Program-made: the position numbers and the translations under genes
The notes under the pieces: model-generated
Told to the model about the DNA's origin: nothing
The model's database searches: none
The model's input: the letters and a program-made list of their open reading frames with translations, nothing else
Shown: in pieces, positions 36,901 to 51,900 of the stretch
How the letters are laid out: the number at the start of each line of letters is the position of its first letter
Position numbering within the stretch: position 1 is the stretch's first letter
From: Euwallacea fornicatus
Lineage: Eukaryota; Arthropoda; Insecta; Coleoptera; Curculionidae
DNA length: 64,000 nt
Assembly: GCF_040115645.1 (NCBI RefSeq)
Contig: NC_089544.1
Span: 6,510,001-6,574,000, forward strand
Direction of reading: 5' to 3'

Positions 36901-39900
36901 CAGGTAAAATTTCCTCATTGCTTATATCTTTTGTGTCTAATGTTCCTGACTTTTAGGGAGTTGCTGTTTAAGATAGTAGTTCAGGCGTGCTATCAGAACT
37001 TCCGCCAACCGATGGATAAAGTTTGCGAGTCTCTAGTGCCGGAAGATGAACAATTTGGGCCTCAACATATTCGAAATTTGTTTTTCGGAAACTATATCGA
37101 ACCGGACGCGAAGCCGAAGATTTACGACGAAGTAGGTATTTACCTGGAAAGTTTATAGTTTGCTATAAACGTGTATAAAATTACAAAATATTTTCTATTT
37201 TGACGTTCCATTGCTGAATATTTCTGAACGCATCCTCGGAATTAAGGAGACCTTTGGGGTTTCCACAGAAAGTTGAGATGATATATGTGTGTGGTTCCCT
37301 CTTTTTGTCTTTCCCTCCATTCTATTTTTTATGTTTGCTGATGCCGCAAAGTAGAAGCAGTTATAGCCCAACATCTTCGTTCCATTTCTTCCTTCTTTTA
37401 CTTGACTCTTTTGTTGGAATTTTCCCACACTAGAGAACAATCTCAAGCAAGAAAAAAAATTGAAAGGAACCTCTTTTTATAACATGACGGATTTATATTT
37501 GTTAATTAAAAATCCTCTTTTGTTCGAAGAGAAAATGCTTTATTTGCAAATACGACGAAAATTAGTTTTGGGCTTTACTCAGGTTTATTTAGAAAATAAA
37601 AAAATTACATTTAACGATCTCTCAACACATACTTTTCCTCCAATTCTCTTCTTAATATTACAAAATACTTCGAGAAAAGTCTGACCAATTTATTTCCAGA
37701 TTACTGATATGGACCTCCTTGTAGAGAAAATGGAATATTATCTCAGCGAGTACAATATGACTTCTAAATCTCCCATGAACTTGGTTATGTTCAAGTTTGC
37801 CATTGAACACATATCCAGAGTTTCCAGAGTACTACTTCAGCCCAATGGAAACGTATTGTTGGTCGGAGTCGGAGGTTCGGGGCGTCATAGTTCAGTGAAA
37901 TTAGCCAGTGCCATGTCTGAATATCGTGTATTCCAGGTATTTTTTTTTCAGTCTAAAAAAAGTCTCTATAAATTCCTGCTTTTCTTTGTTTCCATAAAAT
38001 TTTATTATATTTTGAATATCTTCAAAAAGTTGCATCAAAGTTGTGGCAAATTTTTTTGTGTTGCATTCATTTTGTTCAGAAGTTTATATTTATTGAAGTT
38101 TTTGTCCAGCCCTTTAATTAATCAAAATATACGGAATTGCTGCAAAAAGATAACCTGAGATTTTTTGAGTGAAAATAAATTTAAGTTATGTGTCAACATG
38201 AAAGTGTAACTTCTAATATTTTGTCTTTCTTAAAGCTCATATAGAATTTTAAGTACCATAGAACTCTCAGAAATAGTAATCCAATTTGATATTCTTACCT
38301 AGAGACCTCTTATGCTCAAAGAATCTGTGGTTAGCATTTTGCCTTTTTTTCAAGACACCCTGTAAGGAACTTTTTTCGTTTCCCGATAAAACTATAATTT
38401 TAACAAGCTTTGTGTTATTAAACGCCTCATGTTTGCTTTTCTTTAAGTTCTAAACCAGATTAATCATCTTAGATTGAAATGTCAAAAAATTACGGTATTG
38501 TGGATTGGAGAGACGATTTGAAGAAACTACTTCTCCAAGCAGGAATCGAAGGAAAACCTGTCGTATTTTTGTTCGCCGACACACAAGTAGCCGACGAAAT
38601 TTTTGTGGAAGACATTAGCACAGTACTGAACACGGCTGATGTTCCCAATTTGTATGTTCCTGAAGAAAAAGCAGACATACTGGAGAAGATGCAAAACGCT
38701 GCAAGAGACGTGGTATGATAGAGTTTCCATGGTATGATAAGTTTCATTGTTTCCAAATGGACAGAGATATGAGAATTCGAGAGTAACAGTTAGGATATTG
38801 GAAATTATAAGAGATTCAAAGACGACTAAGTCGTCATTTTTTTCCGTTTTGATTGTTTTTAATAAAACAAGCAATTCCTTTTCAGTTCTTTGACGAAGGA
38901 GATTACTTTCGGTTTTACGTTTTTATTCTTTAAAGAATATAGGGTGTCTCATCGAAAAATTATACGTTCCCCATAAATGCGCGACCTACATACACCAGCA
39001 TCGTTTTTTCTTATAAAATTTTAAATCTTTTCATGTAGTTATTATGTCCCTGATAAACTGAATTCAAAAGTGGAAAAGTTAGTATATTTCAAATACCAGT
39101 ATATGGAAAACAATTTATGTAAACATTTAATTTTACATAAATTGTTTATTTTATTGATCATTCAGCACATGATATTGATGAATTATTATAAATCATTGCC
39201 ACTAATGAGGAAATAATGAATACGATTTTTCGGTTTTTGCTGAATATTTTGGGAACGGCTGTTTATATGTTTTAATATTAACGCGATATTTTGGTAACTA
39301 ACTAATAACTGAATTTTTCCCCAATTTAACAGACCTTATATCTACTGCGATTTCTTAAATTTTTTAACGATGCACCTCGAATTTGGTCTACCCTATATAG
39401 TTAATCGTATTTTGGATCGTTTTTACTTATATTAAAGTGGGGTTCGATGCCAAACAATTGAGTTTTAAAACTATTCAGCTATAAACCAATCCGTATTTGA
39501 TGTATAGCGAGTTTCTAAGAAATACATTTTTGGAAAAATTTTAGGGAAGAAAGGTGGACCCCACTCCTTTAGCGTTGTACAATTTTTTCATCGAACGGGT
39601 ACGTCAAAATCTCCATGTGGCATTGTGTTTTAGTCCTATAGGTGATGCATTCAGGTAAATAATCGTTTCTAGACAAAATTGTCGAATACATAATATATAT
39701 ACACAGGGTGGCCCATTTAAAACAATTCACCTGAAACATTTTAAATGGATTTTTTTTTCAGAAAACCCCAAAACACGTCAATTTTACTTTTAAAGGGGAC
39801 ATTTTTAGATCATAAATTTGTAGGTGTAAAGTCGTCTCTCTAAACTGGGTATTAACTCTTTTAAGAATCTTAAATGGCACGGGGGTCAAATCGCATATTA

Positions 39901-42900
39901 AATCAAAGGTATTTCAATTCTCTTTACAAGAAAGCTGACATTTTTTTGATTTGCCTGTCTTTCAGGTGGATTTTTTTAATGGGCCACCCTATATATAAAT
40001 TCTAAAAAGATATATAAGCATAGGTCTGACAATGCTTCGCTTCAGAGATATATGGTGTCAAAGTTTGAGTTACGACATCCGTGATCAATATACAGAGTGT
40101 TCACATCATTCTATTAATCGGAAAAACGGTACCTCAAACATTCCAATGTTTGCTTAAAAATTTCTAAAAGGGGAAGATAATTTATTGATAGGAAGAAAGA
40201 ATCAACGGCGCGGTGCAAAAACGCTTGGAGGGTAAAAAGTCAATAATTTTGCATATCTAAGATGCAGGCTCTGAACCTTTATCATTAGCTGTAGTACAAA
40301 TTTGAGTTAAATATTCTATAACCCCTAAGCGTACGTAGAGGAAGGATAATATCTTAGAAATTTAACACCCTGTATATCAGAATCAAAGCGTTTGAGGATC
40401 TAGGTTTGTGCGATCTTTTCGTATTAATTTTAAAAGATTTATTCAATATTAAAATTATACAAAAAAATTGAAACACCCTGTGTACTTTCCCTTCTCTAGA
40501 ATTCGATGTCGAATGTTTCCTTCACTAATTAACTGTTGCACCATTGATTGGTTCCAAAACTGGCCAGACGATGCTTTGGAGCGCGTTGCTCACATGTCTC
40601 TTTGTCGTACAAACATCGACATCGAAATGATCAACAAATGTGTGATCATGTGCAAGAAGTTCCACGTCACAGTTCAGGATTCCACCGAGCGATTTTATAG
40701 GGAGCAAAGACGTAAGATTTACGTCACTCCCACCTCATACTTGGAGCTTATCTACACATTCATAAGTTTATACGATAAGAAAGTGGGCGAAATTAAGCTG
40801 CAAATAAACAGATATCTGACCGGATTGGATAAGCTTAGTTTTGCAGCTGGCCAAGTGGAACTCATGCAGGAAGAGTTGCACAGTTTACAGCCCAAGTTGA
40901 TCGTGGCTTCCGGGAAGACTGAAAAGTTAATGATTAAAATCGAACAAGATACGGTTGTGGTGGAAAAGCAAAAAGAGGTAAAAAGGTTAATGGTAATTTA
41001 GATTTAGGTTGAATTGTTGTTTCACAGGTTGTAGCGGCTGATGAAGCTTTGGCAAACGAAGCGGCCGCCGCTGCTCAGGCTATTAAAGACGATTGCGAGT
41101 CTGACTTATCCGAAGCGATACCTGCTTTGCAAGCTGCTGTTGAAGCGCTGGACACTCTGAAGCCCAGCGACATTACGTTGGTGAAATCGATGAAGAACCC
41201 TCCTTCAGGTGTGAAACTCGTCATGGAAGCGGTAAATCATTTCCAGAAAATCTAAATTATTTTGAAGCGATTATAGTCGAAAATGTGTGAAATTTCAAAC
41301 GCCATTTACGTGAAAAGAGTTGAAAATCGGGATATGGAATATTACAGGAGAAGTTCTTACGATTTATAACGCGATTAAAATTTCAATGTTGTCATCGGCT
41401 TCTTCAATTAGAATTGGCAACTGTCTTGATCTAACGATTGGAAACACTTACTTGCAAATTTGAGAAAGTTATATTTTTAAATCTCTAGGACCTTTAATAT
41501 GATACCCAAATAAAGCAAACAGTAATTTTTTTCATATATATGTATATACAGAATATTTCAGAAACACGTTGTCAAATTTAAGGTGGTTATATAGGGTGTC
41601 CTCGAATTGCGTGGTCAAAATGATACCGCAGATTATTTAAGTAAAAATAAGTCGATTTAACTAAATTTGCCTCAGTCCAAAAGTTGATAATCACAGAGTT
41701 ACAAGGTGTTAAAGATGAAAAAATAAGTCGCATTTTCTTTAATATCTTTCGATTCCTTTGAACTAATTTCACGAAATTTTGTATCTGAGGGTGTTTTAGA
41801 ATGCGAAATTCAAATTTATTTAACATTTAATTGTATTTTCTAGAGGACACCACAAGCGACCATTAGGACACATTTAAACCTCAGTAACTTTTTTGTGCCA
41901 TAGTGTATGTTATTTTGGCATTAAAAATTTTTTTCCTACCTTTTATACTTAGAAAAGGTATAAATTATTGAAGTCGCTAGAAGCAACGGTTTCTGAGAAA
42001 AACGCATAATTCTAATGCGCCACACAGCTGCGTTATCGCTTTTAAGTAAATAACTTAGTTGACTATGTTTTTTAGTTGACATTTTAACACTTGAATTTAT
42101 TCCTCAAATATCAGTTTTTTCTTTCGCTTCCTGTTGATTAATAGTCATGACTATGGCTAATAATTTCACGTATTCTGAAATGGTGGATATGCTGTTAATC
42201 TATGGACTTTGCCGTTGCAATGGTTAAAAAAAGTGTACAAGTTTACAAGGAAAAATATCTTTTTCGTAGAGTTCCAAATCGGAAAACTTTTGCTAATATC
42301 GAAAGGCGCCTCCGCGAAAATTACAAGTTTGAACCTAACTGCGCAAATTTTGGAGGCAGACGAACAATAAGTACGGTAGAAATGGAAGAAGAGATTTTGG
42401 ATGCTGTTCGAAGAAATCCAAAAGTCAGTACACGAGGTGTAGGACTGCAATTGGGATTTTCGAAATCATTAGTTCATAAAGTTTTTCAAGAACAATTATT
42501 GCACTCCTATCATATTCAAAAAGTTCAAGACCTACAATTGCCCGTGGATTCTGCTCAACGTTTAAATTTTTGTCGGTTTATAATCCACAAAAGAATCGAA
42601 AATCCAAATTTTAGTAAGAAAATTTTGTTCGCAGATGAAGCTGTTTTTACTAGATACGGTATTTTTAATATGCATAATGAACATGTTTATGCTTATGAAA
42701 ATCCTCACGAGACAACAGTGACTCATTATCAGCATCGATTTAAAGTAAATGTCTGGGCTGGAATAGTAGATAATTTTATTGTTGGTCCCTTTGTAATGCC
42801 AGATACGCTGAATGGTGATAACTACTTGAACTTTTTAGTACAAACTCTACCTATCTTATTAGAAGATTTGCCTTTACTCCTTCGTCGTGATCTTTGGTTT

Positions 42901-45900
42901 ATGCATGATGGCGCGCCTCCTCATTTTACTTTAAATGTAAGGAAACATTTAAATGAGGAATACCCACAATGCTGGATTGGAAGAGGAGGTGATGCACCTG
43001 TGAATTGGCCGACTCGATCACCAGACTTGACAACCTGTGATTTTTTTTTGTGGAGTGCCTTGAAATCAAAAGTTTATGCATCCCCAGTTCATACGCGAGA
43101 AGAATTGGAGGCAAGAATAATTCATGAAGCGGAATTATTGAATAGTACTCCTGAAATATTGTTGAGAATACAATATAATTTCTTAAAAAGAATTAACTTG
43201 TACATACAGGAAAATGGTGAACATTTTGAACATTTACTGTGATAGCAAATTAAATGAAAACAAAATTAAATCAAAAACTTACATAAGTTAATTTAATTAA
43301 TTAGTTAATTTTATTTCTCCTTGTTATTGTTTCTTTGTTAATTATTATTTATGTTTTATCTTTAGTAATAGTTGTTTTTTAAAAACTTGAACACTTTTTT
43401 TTTGAACGGGAAATAATTTTAAGTCAATTTACATGCATCATCAGCTTTACATGCGTTTTTTTTAGAAACCATTGCTTCTAGCGACTTCAATAATTTATAC
43501 CTTTTCGAAGTATAAAAGGTAGGAAAAAAATTGTTTCAATGCCAAAATAACATACACTATGGCACAAAAAAATTACAGAGGTTTAAATGTGTCCTAATGG
43601 TCGCTTGTGGTGTCCTCTAGAAAATACAATTAAATGTTAAATAAATTTGAATTTCGCTTTCTAAATCACCCTCAGATACGAAATTTCGTGAAATTAGCTC
43701 AAAGGAATCGAAAGATATTAAAGAAAATGCGACTTATTTTTTCAATTTTAACACCCTGTAACTCTGTGATTATCAACTTTTGGACTGAGGCAAATTTAGT
43801 TAAATCGACTTATTTTTACTTAAATAATCTGCGGTATCATTTTGGCCACGCAATTCGAGGACACCCTGTATATATGTCGGCGCCTTATCATGTTTATAAC
43901 AAATACTTAAGAAAAAGGGATCTTTTGATTAGTTAAGGGTCGATAATTAGTTTTCCAGAACCAGCTGAATATGAGTCTATGGACGGTTGGCTTATTTGCA
44001 TGCCTTGTTTAGGTTTTGATAAACAACAGATCCAGCGTGTAAAATACGACCGAGTCCTAAGGAACGGGAAGGGGGAAACGAGAAGGGGGAGATTAGAAAG
44101 TATAGCATGGAAAGGACTGATGCCCTAAAAGAAAAAAAGAAAAAAAATTCAGAATGATAGAGCGAGCTGGTCCCGGATCACCAGTTCTTTGCGATTGTTC
44201 TAGAAATTTAATTAGTGACTTTATATCAAGTAGTGTTTAAAGCGTTGTTGTCATTCTTTTAATTTGCTACAAAATCATAAAGGTCTAAAATTAAACCATA
44301 ATTTTATTACTTACTAACGATACATATAAATGGTACAAAGAAAGATGAACATTTTTAAAGGTTCCACCAAATTTCGATTTTTTTACATTTCAGACAGGCA
44401 TAATATAAGCGACATTTTTAATTTTTTACTTTTTATGCTAATGTTAACAAAAATCAGTATTTAAATTAATATTTTGTGGAATAACCTTTCTGTTTTACCA
44501 CTTCACCACACCTAGCTGACATAGAATTCACCATATTTTCAATGATTCTTTCTTCAGTATTATTCCAAAGATTTCGAATAGAATCAAACAGTTTTTGTTT
44601 GTTGTAAAACTTTTGATTCTGAATACGCCTTTTTAAACCGTCCTACATTTACTTAATCGGGTTAAGATCCGTTGATTGAGTATGACATTTTATAACAGTT
44701 ATTTTTTCATCCTCAAATCACTTTTTCACACTTTTAGCAGTGTGTTTTGTCGTTATCTTATTGGAAAACGAATCTGAGTGGCATCTGTTCTTCTGCATAA
44801 GGCAGTATAACTTTTTTAAGAATATTTTCATAACTCTCAGCATTCACTATTTGTTTATTCAAAATAGTGGGTCGATATCTCTATGAAAGAAACACCTTCA
44901 AACCATCATTGATTCTTCTTTATGCTTCATTGTTGTTACAATATATTTTGGACCAAATCTAGCATTACCTGGCCTTATCCACTGAATACCGTCAGAATTT
45001 AACATGTCTATTTTGGTTTCAACACTAAATAATACATTGTACCATGTTTCTGCTGACCGGTCGAGATGTTCTCTGACAAACTCAAGTCATGCTTTTCTAT
45101 GTATCTTCGAAATTAAAGGCTTTTTGACAAGACGACGTCCACCTAAATCTTTTTCACAAAATCTTCGATTAATTGTTCTTATGGACATAGTTTCTAGTTT
45201 TTAGCTTAGATCTTTTTATTCGTAGTCCAGTTAATGTGGGACCCGATTTTAAAATTTTTACAATGTTTCTGTCCATTACAATTGACATTTTTCGTGGCCT
45301 TACTGTACTAAACCATCTTCTACAAGTTCGATCCTTATTAAACTGCTTAAATTATTTGACATACGACAGATTTGCGTAAATTCAAATGTTCAGCAATCAC
45401 TTTTTATTGTAATCCTTGTATGTATTTAACAATTACTAATTTACTTAAGTCGTTGAACAGACTTCTTCGTTGTCTCACGTTTACACAGTTGAAAATTAAT
45501 AAAACTAATAAACATAAGAGAAATATTCGGTATATAGATAAGCTTTTATTTATTAACAAAGGGTTGCTTTTTTATGTCGCGCAAAATTTAATGTAATATT
45601 GAAATTTTTGGACCCGTTAGGAATTGTCACCCTGTAGTGTGTTATTTTTATGTATAATTAGTATGTGATAAAACTGTGGTATAATTTTTAACCTCTATAT
45701 TTATGAATCAAAATTGGAAACGTTTTTCAAAAGTTACTTAATTTATGACCGGTACTGTATGTGGTAAAATCTTTATATCCGGGGAAAAAAGCTATCGACC
45801 ATTGGCCTTTCTGCCCTTGGGGCAAACGATCAGTTCTGAATGGTCCAGTTGTAACAATTGCCTTTTCATTTTGTCCGGATTTCTGGTAATATTTCAGTTA

Positions 45901-48900
45901 TTTCGTTTGTCAGTTTTACTACAATCTGTTCCTCTATACGAAGTAAAACAGCCGATGTTGAATCTGGATACTCACGCATCAGAAACTCTTAATTTACTTT
46001 TGATTTATTAATGCTCTTGCGCCTATAATTCTCTTATTAACTTGCTATTTTTCTATGTTTTAGGTATGTGTAATGAAACAAATTAAGCCCGAGAGAAAAC
46101 CAGATTTGACTACCGGCCGTATGGTTGAAGACTACTGGAGCCCATCGGTAAAACTGCTGGGGGACATGAAGTTCTTAGAGCATCTGAAGAGCTACGACAA
46201 GGATAGCATACCGGTGCCTGTAATGAAAAAAATTCGAGAAAGGTAGAAATACATTTTCTTTACCAAATTCTCCATTTTTAATGCTTTTACAGGTACATGA
46301 CGGATCGAGAATTCAATCCAGAACGCATCAAATTGGTGTCGACGGCTTGTGAGGGTTTGTGTAAATGGGTGCGGGCGATGGAAGTTTATGATCGTGTTAT
46401 CAAAATTGTGGCCCCAAAAAAAGCGCGACTTGCTGAAGCCGAAGCCGAACTGGCTCTGCAGATGGACACTTTAAATGAGAAACGGGCGCAGCTGCAAGAA
46501 GTGAGTTAATTGTTTTAATTACCTTCAAAGAGTTTGATTGATAATCGTTGTAATAAGGTATCGGATAAACTTCAAGCACTTAATGATGAATTCGCGGCCG
46601 AGACCAAGAAAAAAAAAGAACTGGAGGATGATATTTATATTTGTTCCCAAAAACTAGATAGAGCCGAGAAGCTGATCGAAAGTCTTGGAGGGGAGAAAGC
46701 AAGATGGTCAGAAACTGCTGAAATGTTAAGCAATTTGCTTAATAACGTGATAGGAGATGTATTGTTATCTGCCGGCAATATTGCTTATTTGGGAGCTTTT
46801 TCTGTTGAGTATAGGTACGGACTGGTTTGTAAACCAATTTGGGTTTTTCAATTGTTGTTAGGTTTTACGTCGGTCATCACCTAAAATGAATTTTGATTCG
46901 TTAAAAATTATTTTTTTAATTATTTTTAAAAAATACATCTAGATTTCACTTAATTAATTAATACTTGAATGGAGCAAGGCCTAACCTAAAATTTCAATTT
47001 TACTTTTAAATTAATTTATACAGGGTGACTCACGGTAAGTTAAAAAAAAATCTGTTTTTAATTGTCGAGTTCACTTTTACATTTCAGGAAAAACCTTATC
47101 CAAGAGTGGAATGTTTTGACCCTTAATCTAGGCATTCCTTGTTCCAAAAACTTTTCACTTGTCACTACCATGGGTGAACCCATTGTTATCAGGTCGTGGA
47201 ATATATCAGGCCTTCCAGTTGACAACTACAGTGTCGAGAATGCTATAATTGCAACCACAGCTCGAAGATATCCTTTGATGATAGATCCCCAAGGTTCATT
47301 GCCGTAAATCATACTTTTATTTTTATGATGATTTCTTTACAGGACAGGCGAACAAATGGGTAAAAAACATGGAAAAAAACAATCGTCTGCGGGTGATCAG
47401 ACTTACTGATTCAAATTACGTAAAGATTTTAGAAAATGCTATAACTTTTGGCACTCCTGTTATTCTGGAAAATATCGCTGAAGATCTAGATGCGGTCCTT
47501 GGCCCAATTTTATCTAAAAACATTTTTGAACAACAAGGCGTCTGGTATCTTAAGTTAGGTGACAATGTCTTGGAATACTCCTTCGATTTCCGCTTCTTCA
47601 TTACGACTAGATTACGGAACCCTCACTATCTACCGGAGATAGCGGTGAAAGTTAGTTTGTTGAATTTCATGATCACCCCCCAAGGACTGCAGGATCAAAT
47701 GCTGGGGATTGTGGTGGCCCGAGAGAGGCCCGAACTTGAAGAAAAGAAAAACGCAATGATTGTCGAAAGCGCCAATAATCAGAAAATGTTAAAAGAAATC
47801 GAGGATAAGATCTTGGAAGTGTTGTCTACGTCTGAAGGAAATATATTGGAAGACGAAACCGCTATTAAAATATTGTCGTCGAGCAAAATTTTGTCGGCCG
47901 AAATCGAAGAGAAGCAAAAATTGGCTATTAAAACCGAGCAGGAAATCGACTACGCCAGGAATGAATATGTTCCCGTATCCAGACATTCATCGATACTTTT
48001 CTTTTGTATCTCCGAGTTAGCGAATATCGAACCCATGTATCAGTACTCCCTGAGTTGGTTCATTAACTTGTACAATCAGGCCATCACTCACAGCCCTCAT
48101 TCTACCATTTTGGAGAAACGTCTGAAATACTTGATTAACTATTTTACAAAAAGCATCTACAAGAACGTTTGCCACTCGTTGTTCCAGAAGGACAAGCTGA
48201 TTTTTTCTTTTGTGTTAACAGTTGGCATCTTGAGGTCACATGTAAGATTGGCGAATATTTAAATTCAAGATGTAAACGTTATCACTCATTAGGGTCAGAT
48301 CGATGAGGATGTATGGGCTTTTTTGATAACAGGTGGCGTGGTGTTGGAAAATCCGTACCCAAATCCTGCTCCTGAATGGTTGCCTGATAAGAGTTGGTCA
48401 GAAATAGTACAAATAAGCCTTTTAACTGGGTAAGTGAAAAATAATTATATAGAGAGGATTTTAGATAAAAACAATAATTGATATATAGATAGAACAGAAA
48501 TATCTCCCAATGAAAATCTAATACGTAGAACTTGAAGGAATACATGGACAAAGCTTAATAATGGCATATATTCCAGTTTTTCCATATCCTTTAAACTTCA
48601 CAATAGTTGGTTATCTATTAACATACACTGGTTTTTCGATAGGATTCCACGAATGTCAAATGGGTTCATATCTGGCAAGCCTGCCGTCCAACCTACCAGC
48701 GCAATACGAATTATGCCGCTGCACATATACTTTTCTTAAAACTGATATTATAGTAGAACGGCCAAAATATGATGTTTATAATATTTCACACCATCAAATC
48801 ACTATCTTACTTACCACTTCCTAAACCTGATAACTGTAAATTGTACGGATAACGTTTTATTGTCGCCGAAAAAAAATATCGAATTCTACTTAAATAGTTA

Positions 48901-51900
48901 AATTAACCAGACACTTTAAGGGACCATGTATTTGTCACTAATTAATTGAATTGTTAATGAACCAGTTTATGTCATTATGCATTTCTACATAAACATTGTA
49001 TTTTTATTTTAATACCTCTCTACCCAAATTTAACATAAATTTCTTTACATTGCAGCATGAATGGTTTCAAAGAATCTGTCACAAAAGACATAAATAAGTG
49101 GAAAGAGTTCTATGATTGTCATTATCCAGATACCATGCCTTGTCCAGAGCCTTTCCACACCTTGAAAGGTTTGCAACGACTGGTTGCATTGAAATGCTTG
49201 AGACCAGAAAAAATTGTTCCTGCAGTACAGGTAATAAATTAGCTGGAAACTACATTGATAGAGTTTGAAAACCATTTAGGTACCATAATTATACGAATAC
49301 TAAACTATTGGTGTATTGGTAAATTTAGCAGGAGCGTGGCGATATAATGGCAAGACACAATTCGAAATGTTATGTTTTCACTATGCTTAACAAATAGTCA
49401 TTAATTTTCTCCCGGAAAAGTCAATAAAGTCATGTAAATTCTATTAACATTTTCATTTCTAGAATTACATTGTCGAGGAGATGGGTCAAGCTTATCTAGA
49501 ACCTCCACAATTCAACCTGGAGGAATCCTACAATGACAGCAATTGCTGTTCCCCCTTGATATTCATCTTGTCCCCTGGTTCAGACCCCATGGCCGACCTT
49601 ATAAAATTCGCTTCCAACATGGGGATCCCAAAAAACAATCTATTAACGTTATCGCTGGGACAGGGCCAGGGTCCCATTGCTGCAAATATGATCGCCACAG
49701 GTTTGCAAACTGGCCAGTGGGCAGTTTTGCAGAACTGCCACTTGGCAGCTAGTTGGATGCGAGAACTAGACAGAATTTGTGACGAAGTTATATTGCCAGA
49801 TTTCGTCAACCCATCTTTCAGACTTTGGTTAACTAGTTATCCCAGTGAGGATTTTCCGGTGACGATTTTGCAAAAGGGTTTGTTGATTTTTGTTTAATAT
49901 TTATAGAGAGTTCTATTAAAATTTCGAAAGATCTGTTTTCTTCTGACCGTAACTTTCAAACTATTGAGCTCGTGTGAAAAATTTAATCCTTTTCTGAGCT
50001 GAAAAAACTTGTAAAATGATTTGAATTGCAGGTGTGAAGATGACCGTTGAGGTTCCGAAGGGCCTCAAGCAAAACCTGCTAAGGTCATATCAATCAGATC
50101 CGATATCAAATTCCGAGTTTTATGCCGGGTGCTCCAATTTGGAACCGTTTCATCGTTTATTATTTTCGTTATGTTTCTTTCATGCCCTTATTCAGGAAAG
50201 AAGGAAGTTCGGTCCATTAGGTTGGAATATTCCCTACGAATTTAACGAGTCGGATCTCCGAATAAGTGTACTTCAACTTCAGGTAAGAAAATATTGTAAA
50301 TTACGGCTCATTGTGACAAGGGGACTTAATTTAATAATTAAGGATTAAGGTTTAGTCGTAGACTCATCAGAGTCATGATATTATTACATGAAGATTGACA
50401 ACCAACCAATATTTTTATTAACATTTTTGATTATGTCTGTTGTTTTATAAAATATTTTTGTTATAGACAGGAAAAGTATAATGTATTTAAATATTATGAA
50501 ATTCTTTATATTATTTAAATTTTTTTTGGGCATTTTGATCAAAATTTGACAATAACAGGTAAAATAACAGTCATACATCAAGATTACAAGTCCTAACCCT
50601 AACATGTGATAAATCATGGGAATTAGAAAATTTTCCATGGTTGAGTTTGCGAAATGGACACCCTGTATATATTGACGTATCGCTCAATAATTAAGTCGAT
50701 ATTATTGGTTATAGCCGGTAACATTATCAATATCAGAGATCAATACAAAATTGCTTTTTACACCTCATTATAAAACTTTGTTCAGAGTGCTCCATTATTC
50801 GCCGACCTAATAAATAAACGTTTTCATTTTTTTTTTAAATACTGTAGAATGAATTTATTTCTATAGATGTTCCTCAATGATTACACAGATGTGCCATATG
50901 AAGCGCTTACATACTTAACAGGAGAATGTAACTATGGAGGCCGAGTAACCGATGACAAGGACAGACGACTCCTCAATTCTCTTTTGTCTATATTCTATGG
51001 TCCACAAATTGTAGAAACAGAACTGTAAGTATGGATATTTATCAAAAGGAAAGGGAAATTTAATATGAATGGGAGATGTAATGGAGAGATTTAATGATAT
51101 TCTTGCTTTCTGTGTTGTACATTTTACTCCCAACTTGATTATATTACAGCGCTCGAAAGTAACAATCTGAAGTTGTATTTTATAAATTGTTTTTTTTTAA
51201 TTTTTGGATTTTAATAATTAAAATTTTAGTCTCAATGTTAGTGCGCTATATCTTAAACGGATTCAGAGTAAAATGTACATGGAGCAATTTATTTCTGATG
51301 GGATTAAAATTGCTTTAGGTACACATTCTCTTCAAGCGGCTTGTACCACATTCCCAAAGATGTAAGTTACGATGGTATAATTTCATACATTAAATCGCTG
51401 CCTGCATCGCCGCAACCTGAAGTGTTTGGCTTGCACGAGAATGCCGATATTACAAGAGATAACCAGGAAACTCAAATGGTATTGTTATTCCTTTGCATTC
51501 TTTATCATAAATAGGGGGCCTCAGTACTCCTTTACCCAGTTACTTCTTTCGAAAACAAGAAAGAAGGAGGTACTGAGTAATAATTCATCATTTAAAAATA
51601 TTATGTTGATGCTCAACTTTGATGATGTGAAACTTGATTTTTAAACAGATACAGCATGTCAAACTTGTCAACTTTAGTATTTACAGATGCAAAAGCTTAT
51701 CAAAAGTGCCTTTGAACTATTTATTTTTTTCATGACCTTGGATACCTATATCAGGTTGTGCTTCTTCCTTTATTACCCTGAGAGAAATCGCCCATTTTCA
51801 CCAGCGACCCTATACATAGGTGGAATGCACAGAGAAGCATTACCAAATTTAATTTTTTTGCATAGCATTTCTTATTATCTGCAACCGCATACATACCTGT

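Noticed and set aside
37195..37446. 83-codon minus-strand frame in DNAH3 intron 32
   Set aside because: Composition looks somewhat unusual but I recognise no protein family and find no partner exons.
42926..43114. Minus-strand frame inside the DD43D element
   Set aside because: Antisense to the transposase catalytic region with no recognisable features.
48561..48824. 87-codon plus-strand frame in DNAH3 intron 43
   Set aside because: No domain and no splice support; the conserved protein continues directly from exon 43 to exon 44.
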